This document shows positions 42,124-50,400 of a stretch of 52,686 nt of DNA, piece by piece. The stretch's first letter is position 1; every line of letters begins with the position of its first letter. A program made the position numbers and the translations under genes. The DNA comes from Elusimicrobiota bacterium. GTDB taxonomy: Bacteria; Elusimicrobiota; Elusimicrobia; FEN-1173. Location: NCBI GenBank assembly GCA_016788905.1, contig JAEURZ010000004.1, forward strand, positions 100,630 through 153,315. The letters are read 5' to 3'. Below the pieces are notes generated by a model. The model made no database searches, had not been told where the DNA came from, and worked only from the letters and a program-made list of their open reading frames with translations.

Positions 42124-42915
42124 ATGAAATCCATTTCTGTTCGTATTTTACTTTCCGTTGGATTGATCGGGTCTTCTGTTTGTGGGTGGGCACGCGTGAA
42201 TGTGCTGGATCCTTGGGCACCCGGATTCGATGCTGTCCTGTCGGATAAAAAATGGGATGTTTCGCCGCACCTGCGAATTGGAAGTGGTGGGGCTGGCGGG
42301 ACGGATTTGACTGAAATTGGTGCCACGGTTACGATGCCTTTAAAAAATGAATGGGAAATGGGGGCAGTTTGGGGATTTCAAACTTTAGATTCGTCCGGGG
42401 TGCGGGACGATTCCGGTGTGTCGGATATTGCCTTTGCGGTAAAACATCGATTGCCTGGTAATTTATTCCCCGATCCCCTCAAGGCTGTGGGAGAGTTTGG
42501 TGTGTCACTCCCAACGGGAGATTCGGATCATGGGCTCGGGGCTGGTGGGATTGGCCTTTTGGGAAACGCGGGTTTAACTCTCCCACTTCGGGCGGTTCGC
42601 GGGTATGCGCAGATTGGTCTAAAGCTTTATTCCGAGGGGCGGGACACGCGGTGGGGAAATGCATTGAGCTACTCGGCTGGGGCCATGTACCCCCTTTCAG
42701 AAGAAGTGATGTTGTCGGCGGATTTTCGTGTGATTAATCATGGTCGTGATAAAATTGACGGTGTGAAACTTCCCAACACCGCGCAGGAGGCCTACCTGAC
42801 TTCAGGGGGGGTATGGAAACCCGTCAATGGAACAATGGAGGCTCAAGGGCTTCTTCTCCTCGGATTGACGGGAGACGCCTACGATTTTGGCCTACAGCTT
42901 GGCTTGAAATTTTAA
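42124..42915 (+). CDS. Predicted outer-membrane beta-barrel protein
   Basis: Encodes 263 residues. A signal peptide (about 1-22, ending VCGWA) is followed by alternating hydrophobic strands with Gly-rich turns. Phrases such as GEFGVSLPTGDSDHGLG, GYAQIGLKLYSEG and the C-terminal DAYDFGLQLGLKF, ending in phenylalanine, are typical of barrel proteins of the transporter/MetA-pathway-like type. The frame opens at 41998, but the ATG at 42124 gives the signal peptide and has AAAGGTGA upstream. As the last gene of the cluster it is the natural outer-membrane partner of the TonB-like protein (inference). Confidence 0.7.
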   Translation: MKSISVRILLSVGLIGSSVCGWARVNVLDPWAPGFDAVLSDKKWDVSPHLRIGSGGAGGTDLTEIGATVTMPLKNEWEMGAVWGFQTLDSSGVRDDSGVSDIAFAVKHRLPGNLFPDPLKAVGEFGVSLPTGDSDHGLGAGGIGLLGNAGLTLPLRAVRGYAQIGLKLYSEGRDTRWGNALSYSAGAMYPLSEEVMLSADFRVINHGRDKIDGVKLPNTAQEAYLTSGGVWKPVNGTMEAQGLLLLGLTGDAYDFGLQLGLKF

Positions 42916-43094
42916 TCCTTTCCATTCTTTTTTTCTGCACGAACATGTTATCTGACGTATTCCTGAAATAAATGGGCAATGCGTTGGGTCGAAGCTATTC
43001 CCTTATTCCGACTCTAAAAACATTAAAAACATACGTCTTTGCTTCATCTTGGATTAATTTCGGCGATGCGACAGCGGCAACTTTAGTTGATTAG

Positions 43095-43703
43095 TTGAGA
43101 ACGTCCCCTTTTCCTCGCAATGTGACGCCGGGGGTGGGGCAATCGACCTCCGTGGTGGTGGGACTCATTCAGCCCTGGTATTTCGTGATTTGGACGAAAG
43201 ATGAGGTGGACAACTGGTCGGTCATATCGGCCACGGTGTCGGTGGTGCCGTTCGTGACGGTGCGCTCGGTGAGCATTACGAGCGGTGGGGCTCAGGATTG
43301 GGGAGAGGTGATGATGGGGTCAACGGTGGCGGGGTCCACGGGGACGGTGCTCTTAAACGATGGGAATGTGGCCAACACCTACAGTTTCACAGCATCGACC
43401 CAAACGGTGGGGAGCCCCTGGAGCGTCAAGAGTTCCCCGCCGGCGGGGCCTGACCAATTGGTGATTTACGGGGCGTTCCACGGGACAGCGCCGGTGTCGG
43501 GGGATTATGGGGTGGAAGATGTGATGTATGGGACAGGGCAATCCAGCTCGGGGACGGTCTTTACGGTGGACGGGTCTGCCACGGGGGCCTCTGTGCCCGA
43601 TGGGGAGAGTCGAACCTTATGGATTCGGATGGATTTCCCCACAACCACCACGACCGTGGATCAACAAACCATAAAAGTCCAGGTGACGGCACAAGCGCCT
43701 TGA
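43095..43703 (+). pseudogene. 5'-truncated remnant of a large FN3/NHL-type surface protein
   Basis: The open frame (202 codons from TTG) begins in the middle of an FN3-like domain. Its bases from about 43122 (GTGACGCCGGGG) equal the FN3 module of the giant gene at 47692, and NVTPGVGQSTSVVV and WYFVIWTKDEVDNWSVIS parallel SVTPGSMQTKVITG and YYFVLWSEDSANNWSGIS there. No signal peptide or plausible start exists, and stop codons precede it. The following 140 residues (ITSGGAQDWGEV to KVQVTAQAP) form a beta-rich C-terminal domain with VPDGESRTLWIRMDFPTTT. It therefore looks like the 3' end of a lost paralogue. The 179-base gap before it holds nothing I recognise. Confidence 0.62.
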
Positions 43704-43791
43704 TCAAAAACCCACCTAATTGTCGCTAAATTAACGATAAGTCCGCCATGGGTTGGGCTTAAAAACCTTCGTATTTTAATGAAATAAACGC

Positions 43792-43820
43792 TTGAAATTC
43801 ATTTGATCTCGATACATACT
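43792..43820 (+). promoter_or_regulatory. Promoter of the giant repeat protein, leaderless type
   Basis: TTGAAA (43792-43797) and CATACT (43815-43820) are separated by 17 bases. The ATG at 43827 follows after 6 bases (CAAGTT), with no ribosome binding site. Confidence 0.5.
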
Positions 43821-43826
43821 CAAGTT

Positions 43827-46403
43827 ATGAAATTCCGATGGTTATTTGGTGTGGGGAGTTGGGTGTTGGGGGCACTCTTTCTAGGGGGGGCTACTTCCTG
43901 GGCGGCGAGTATTACCAGAACCGCTACCGTTGCCAGCAACACCTCCGGGTGGACGAATTGGACCACCACTCGGCTTGGGTCGTCTGATAATTCCCTGGCC
44001 GATACGGGGACCAGCGCTTCCGCCACAGGGGTTTTGTATGGGTTTGATTTTTCCTCCATCCCCGTTGGTTCAACGATTGTTGGGATTGAAGTCATGATTG
44101 AAGCAAAGGAAACCAATGCGGCGGTAGACGGATACACCCAAACGTCTGTTTCCTGGAATAGCGGAACCAATTATTCCTCCACACAACGTTCACCGGGTTC
44201 CGGCGAATTTACCTTATCCGACGCCAATTACACCGTGGGTGGGCCAACGGATTCCTGGGGTCGCTCGTGGAGCCTGGCGGAGATCACCAGCACCTTCCGC
44301 GTTAAAATAGTCGCTACCGACGCTTCGTCAACCGTTGGCCGTCATGTGACGGTGGATTATGTGACTGTGACGATCTATTACGATGAGCCTGTGGTGGATA
44401 CGGTAACCCTTTCAGAGGCCGTGGGTCAGGCGGGATGGATGGGGCGGGGAGAGACCCAGCGGATTTTGGGAACGGCTCAGGTGGTTTTTAACTCCGGGGC
44501 TGGGGTGACCATTTCGTCCGTGGCGGTGCAGGCGAGTGGGTATACGGCAGATGGAAACCTGACGAATGTGGAGGTGTGGGTCAGCTCCAGCGGCTATATT
44601 GATGCCAACGCCATTCGACTGGAAGAGACGGCGAAGGCTTTTTCCAGCAACGTGGCGTTGTTTATGCAAGATGTGTTTATCAGTTCAACTCCCCTGTATT
44701 TTATTGCTCGGAGCGACGTCAGCGGATCCGCCACGGAAGGAACGTTCGACATCGCACTTCAGGTTTACAGCACAGCAAATACGGCCAATAACCCCATCGC
44801 GTTCACGAACGCCACAGACGTGGTGGCTCCGCCCAGCGGGAGCCCGTCAAGCTTGAATGCTACGGCCTCCAGCAACCTTCTTCGGGTTACCTTATCTTGG
44901 GGGGCGGCAACGGGCAGCGATAGCTATACGATCTTTCGAGCCACCCATTCGGGGGTGACCACCACGGACTATATAGTGGGAATGACCAGCGGAACCAGTC
45001 ACATAGACGATTATATCCCTCCCGCCCAGCAGATGTATTACAAGGTTCTTGCAACCAATCGGGCCGGATCCACCCTCAGCAGTCCCGCCAACGCGACTTC
45101 CGTTAATACCTCAGGACTAACAACGTCCAACATCTATGTGCGGGGTGGCCGACCAAGCAATCTCGGAAATGGAAATATGGCTTATACCGAAACGTTAAGC
45201 TACCCAAACACGACGAGTATCGATTTTTCTGGGAACGTCTATATTGCCGACAGAAATCGCACGGCCATCCGATTAATTCCAAAAAAAGGGGGGACGTATT
45301 TCGGGCAATCGATGATGGCGAATTGTTCCTATACGATTGCGGGGAACGGTACGAATGGCTATCTGGCGGATAATGTGGCCGCCACGTCAACACGAATTAA
45401 CCAGCCCTATGGAGTGAGCGTGGACGTGGGGGGGAATGTCTATATTGCTGACACGAATAACAATCGCATTCGGTTTATCCCTAAAAATGGGGGGACATAT
45501 TTCGGGCAGTCGATGACGGCAAATTACATCTATACGATCGCGGGCACCGGAACGGCGGGGTATGTGGCGGACAACGTGCCAGCAACGTCAACGCAGATTA
45601 ACGCCCCGAACGGCGTCAATGTGGACGCGGCGGGGAATGTCTATATTGGTGACACGAATAACCATCGCATTCGGTTTATCCCTAAAAGTGGGGGATCCTA
45701 TTTCGGGCAGACGATGACGGCGAACTACATCTATACGATCGCGGGAACCGGGACAGGGGGCTATGTGGAAGATAACGTGGTCGCCACGTCAACGCCGATC
45801 AACAAACCCAATGGTGTGAGCGTGGATGCCGGAGGAAATGTCTACATTGCGGATTATCAAAACCATCGCATCCGATTTATCCCCAAGGGAGGGGGGGCCT
45901 ATTTCGGGCAGACGATGATGGCGAACTCTATTTACACGATCGCAGGAACCGGCCAAGCTGGATATTGGGACAATAGATCTGCCACTACCGCGTGGATATA
46001 TTGTCCCTCTGGTGTGAGCGTGGACTCCGGTGGGAATGTTTACATAGCGGACAATCTGAATCATCGTATCCGGTTCGTTCCGAAGACCGGGGGAACGTAT
46101 TTCGGACAGTCGATGACGGCGAACTACATCTACACGATTGCGGGAAATGGCTCAACAGGTTATTTGTCGGACAATGTGGCACCTACTTCTACGCGGCTAG
46201 ATAATCCCGCTGGGGTCTCCGTGGACGCTGGTGGGAATGTTTATATTGCCGACACCGATAACTATCGGATTCGGTTTATCCCCAAGAGTGGGGGAGTGTA
46301 TTTCGGGCAGATGATGACGGCGAACTACATCTATACGATTACTGGGATTATCCCATATATATATATATGGCAGATAATGCGGTCGCTACGGCCACGACGA
46401 TGA
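43827..46403 (+). CDS. Giant secreted NHL/FN3 repeat protein, N-terminal part up to the frameshift
   Basis: Encodes 858 residues before a premature stop. A signal peptide (about 1-27, ending SWAA) is followed by a jelly-roll-like domain (about 30-185), then a first 'EAVGQAGWMG' module of about 140 residues of unknown family, an FN3-like domain (PPSGSPSSLNATASS to SPANATSV) and the first NHL array. NHL units read GNVYIADTNNNRIRFIPKNG and continue with GGTYFGQSMTANYIYTIAG, 67 residues each; blades form beta-propellers. After six units the frame breaks at an (AT)7 tract (46355-46368) and ends at 46401-46403. The repeat reading continues in another frame from there. TTG 43803 is an earlier possible start, but ATG 43827 fits the promoter and the signal peptide. 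Confidence 0.85.
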   Translation: MKFRWLFGVGSWVLGALFLGGATSWAASITRTATVASNTSGWTNWTTTRLGSSDNSLADTGTSASATGVLYGFDFSSIPVGSTIVGIEVMIEAKETNAAVDGYTQTSVSWNSGTNYSSTQRSPGSGEFTLSDANYTVGGPTDSWGRSWSLAEITSTFRVKIVATDASSTVGRHVTVDYVTVTIYYDEPVVDTVTLSEAVGQAGWMGRGETQRILGTAQVVFNSGAGVTISSVAVQASGYTADGNLTNVEVWVSSSGYIDANAIRLEETAKAFSSNVALFMQDVFISSTPLYFIARSDVSGSATEGTFDIALQVYSTANTANNPIAFTNATDVVAPPSGSPSSLNATASSNLLRVTLSWGAATGSDSYTIFRATHSGVTTTDYIVGMTSGTSHIDDYIPPAQQMYYKVLATNRAGSTLSSPANATSVNTSGLTTSNIYVRGGRPSNLGNGNMAYTETLSYPNTTSIDFSGNVYIADRNRTAIRLIPKKGGTYFGQSMMANCSYTIAGNGTNGYLADNVAATSTRINQPYGVSVDVGGNVYIADTNNNRIRFIPKNGGTYFGQSMTANYIYTIAGTGTAGYVADNVPATSTQINAPNGVNVDAAGNVYIGDTNNHRIRFIPKSGGSYFGQTMTANYIYTIAGTGTGGYVEDNVVATSTPINKPNGVSVDAGGNVYIADYQNHRIRFIPKGGGAYFGQTMMANSIYTIAGTGQAGYWDNRSATTAWIYCPSGVSVDSGGNVYIADNLNHRIRFVPKTGGTYFGQSMTANYIYTIAGNGSTGYLSDNVAPTSTRLDNPAGVSVDAGGNVYIADTDNYRIRFIPKSGGVYFGQMMTANYIYTITGIIPYIYIWQIMRSLRPRR

Positions 46404-47490
46404 GTAGTGGAGGATTGCATGTAGATGACGATGGTAACATCTATTTTGCGGATCAGATTAATCATCGCATTCGCTTCATTCCCAACGTGGGGGGAATCTA
46501 TTTCGGCCAGTCAATGACGGCGAACTGTATATACACAATTGCGGGAACTGGGCTATCAAGTAACGGGGGAGACAATGTGTTAGCCACGTCTTGTGGGATC
46601 AGCAGTCCCCCGGATGTCAGCGTGGACGCTGGTGGGAATATATATATAGCGGATGAGGGCAATAACGTCATCCGGTTTGTTCCTAAAATTTCAGGTACGT
46701 ATTTCGGTCGGTCAATGACTGCAAACTACAGCTATAGGATTGCGGGGAACAACGTGGGTGGATATTTAGCGGACAACGTAAATGCGACGTCGACCAGAAT
46801 TAACCAGCCCTACGGGGTGAGCGTGGATTCGGGGGGGAATCTCTATATTGCTGACAAGAATAATCATCGCGTCCGATTCGTCCCCCTAAGTGGGGGAACG
46901 TATTTCGGACAGTCGATGACGGCGAACTACATCTATACGATTGTGGGAAACGGAACGGGGGGGTATTTGGCGGACAATGTGGCGGCCACCAGCACGCAGA
47001 TTAATTCCCCCTATGATGTAAGAGTTGATGTTGATGGCAACGTTTATGTCGTGGACAGCGTAAACCAACGCATACGATTCATGCCCAAGACAAGTGGGAC
47101 TTATTATGGACAATCCATGACGGCCACTTACCTCTATACCATTGCGGGGAACGGAACGGGGGGGTATTCGGCGGACAATGTGGCGGCTACGTCCACCCGC
47201 ATTAACTATCCCGAAGGGATCAGTGTGGACGTGGGCGGGAACGTCTACATTGCTGATAAATATAACAATCGCATTCGATTTGTTCCCAAGAGCGAGGGAA
47301 CATATTTCGGGCAGTCCATGATCGCTACCTACATTTACACCATTGGGGGATCAGGAAATCAAATTAATGACGGGGGAAATGCACTGGCCACGAGCAAAAG
47401 TATCTTCTGGCCGGTTGATGTATTTGCAGGACCGGGGAGCATGGTGTATTTGAGCGATGCAAACTATAAAATCCGAATGATCGCTGGGGA
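45210..47490 (+). repeat. NHL repeat array 1 (201-bp units)
   Basis: The codon for the tyrosine of the TYFGQ motif recurs at 45297, 45498, 45699, 45900, 46098, 46299, 46499, 46700, 46901, 47102 and 47303: a spacing of 201 bases, with one 198 and one 200 (the latter is the (AT)7 interval). Twelve VYIAD-type blade strands are present, the last one without the TYFGQ part. Twelve blades fit two six-bladed propellers. Confidence 0.9.
46355..46368 (+). repeat. (AT)7 dinucleotide tract at the frameshift point
   Basis: Seven AT units lie inside the coding sequence. Upstream repeats read in one frame and downstream repeats in another, needing a loss of 2 or a gain of 1 base. Removing one AT gives TITGIIPYIYMADNAVAT, which has the same nine residues between YTI and ADN as the intact units (for example YTIAGTGTAGYVADN). 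Confidence 0.85.
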
Positions 47491-50400
47491 CGATACGATT
47501 GCCCCGTCCACTTCAACACTTACAGCAACGGCGGGGGGGGGGCGTGTGACTTTAGATTGGAACTCGGCCGGGAACGACGGGATGATCGGGACCTTGACGG
47601 GAAATTACAGGATCCAATTCGCCACCTATACCGCCACCTGGAGCACAAGCACCACGCCCACCAACGCCACCACGGTGACCATTGCCACCACCAGCGTGAC
47701 GCCGGGGTCGATGCAAACAAAGGTGATCACGGGGTTGACCAGTGGCATAACCTATTATTTTGTTTTGTGGTCGGAAGACTCGGCTAACAACTGGTCTGGT
47801 ATTTCGAATAGCACATCGGCGGTCCCTTCCGTTCCGAATCCGACCGTTACCTTAACGGAAGCCGTGGGCCAGGCGGGTTGGATGGGGCAGGGGGAGACGC
47901 AGAGGATTTTGGGGACGGCGGAAGTGGTGTCGGATTCGGCGTCCGGGGTGACGATTTCGTCTGTGGCGGTGCAGGCGAGCGGGTATACAGCGGATGGAAA
48001 CCTCACGAATGTGGAAGTGTGGGTCAGTTCCAGCGGCTATATCGATGCGAACGCGGTTCGGCTAGACGGGACGGCTAAGGCGTTTTCGAGCAACGCGGCG
48101 GTATTTGATCAGGATGTGGTTGTGAGCACCACCCCCCTCTATTTCATTGCCCGCAGTGATGTTAGCGGATCAGCCACAGAAGGGACGTTTGATATTGCCT
48201 TGCAGGTTTATACGACGGTTACGACATTGAATAACCCGATCGCGTTCAGTAACGCGACGGACGTGGTGGCGCCCCCCAGCGGGACGCCTTCGGGACTGAC
48301 CGCAACGCCGTCTAGCAACCTCCTGAAAGTGAGCCTAAACTGGAGCGGGGCGACGGGGGCGGATAGTTATTCCATCTTTCACGCCACCCATTCCGGAGTG
48401 ACGACATCAGACTATTTCCTGGGGACAACCACGGCCACCAGTCTAAGCGATGACTTAATGATTCCCAATCAGTTGAGGAATTACATTGTGGTGGGCAACA
48501 ATCGTGCGGGAAGCTCGAGTCCCAGTGCGGTGGCCTCGGCGACCACTGTGGATGTCCCTGCTCTGACCCGAAACTACATCTACTTGCGTGCTGGGTTGCC
48601 CGCCTATGTCCCCGGTGATGGAATTGTCGCGACGAACGGAAACCTGAATTCACCCGTTTCCTGTTTTGTGGACCACGAAGGAAATCTCTATATTGCTGAC
48701 GAAAGCAATAAGCGGATCCGGTTTGTTCCGAAAAAATCCGGGACCTTTTTTGGCCAATCCATGGTGGCAAACTCAATTTATTCGATTGCTGGGACTGGAA
48801 CCTCGGCGTATAACGGGGATGGCGCAATGGCTACATCAAGAAATATTTATTATCCAGAAGGGGTTGCTGTGGATGCGGGGGGCAACGTTTACATCGCTGA
48901 TAAAGGAAATAACCGTATTCGATTTATACCGAAAACGGGGGGAACCTATTTTGGGCAGTCGATGACGGCAAATTATATTTATACGATCGCGGGGAATGGA
49001 TCTAGCAGTTATGGGGCGGACAATGTGGCGGCGACCAGCACGGGCCTGAAACTCCCTTCGGGAGTCAGCCTCGATGGGGCTGGAAATGTTTACATTGCGG
49101 ATACGGACAACTACAGGATCCGGTTTGTTCCCCAAGTGACGGGAACCTATTTTGGGCAGTCGATGACGGCAAGCTATATCTACACGATTGCCGGCAACGG
49201 AACCTCCGGTTTTCTGGCAGACGATGTGGCCGCGACCAGCACGAGGATCAGCAGCGTGACGGGTATTGCCGTTGATGCTGGCGGAAACGTATACATGACG
49301 GACGGGTTTACTTATCGAATTCGCTTCATGCCCAAGGCCGGGGGGACCTATTTTGGCCAAACCATGACGGCCAATTACCTATACACCATTGCCGGTAACG
49401 GCACAAGCGGTTACCTGGCGGATAATGTGGCCGCCACCAGCACTCGAATCAATATATCGAAAGGTCTCTCTCTTGATCAAAGCGGAAATATTTATATTGC
49501 GGATACCTACAGCTATCGAATCCGTTTTATCCCCAGGGCTGGGGGGACGTACTTTGGGCAAAGCATGACGGCAAATTACATCTATACGATTGCGGGGAAC
49601 GGAACGGGCGGGTACCTAGCGGACGATGTGGCCGCCACCAGTACGCGTATTGAATTAGCTTATGGAGTCACTGTCGACCGAAGTGGAAACGTCTATATTT
49701 CGGATACCATCAATAACCGGGTTCGATTTGTTCCAAAAACAAGTGGAACCTATTTTGGAAAAAATGTGACGGGTTCATTTATCTATACCATTGCTGGGGC
49801 AGGGAATACGCCTTATGGGGGAGATAATCGCATCGCTAACAGCAAAAACGTCAGCGACCGCGTTCTCATCACTGGCGACTCCAGTGGGAATCTATATGTT
49901 GCGGATTACAATGACTCTCGGGTCCGTTTTGTTCCGAAAACGGGGGGGACATATTTCGGTCAAACGATGACGGCGAACCACATTTATACGATTGCGGGGA
50001 ACGGAACGGCCGGGTATCTCGCGGATGATGTGGCCGCCACCAGCACGCGCCTATTCGATCCTCAGGGAGTTGCGGTGGACACGAGCGGGAATCTCTATAT
50101 TGCGGACACCACCAGCAACCGGGTTCGTTTCGTGCCCACAACAGGAGGGACGTATTTTGGTCAAACGATGACGGCCAATTATATCTATACGATTGCGGGG
50201 AACGGGACGCCTGGTTATCTTGCGGACGATGTGGCGGCTACGAGCACACGCCTAGATTCCCCGACCGGTGTCACGATTGATTCGACGGGGAACGTTTACA
50301 TCGCGGATTGGAGCAACCATCGCATTCGCTTTGTGCCCAAAACGGGAGGGACGTATTTTGGCCAGACGATGACAGCGAACTATATCTATACCATCGCGGG

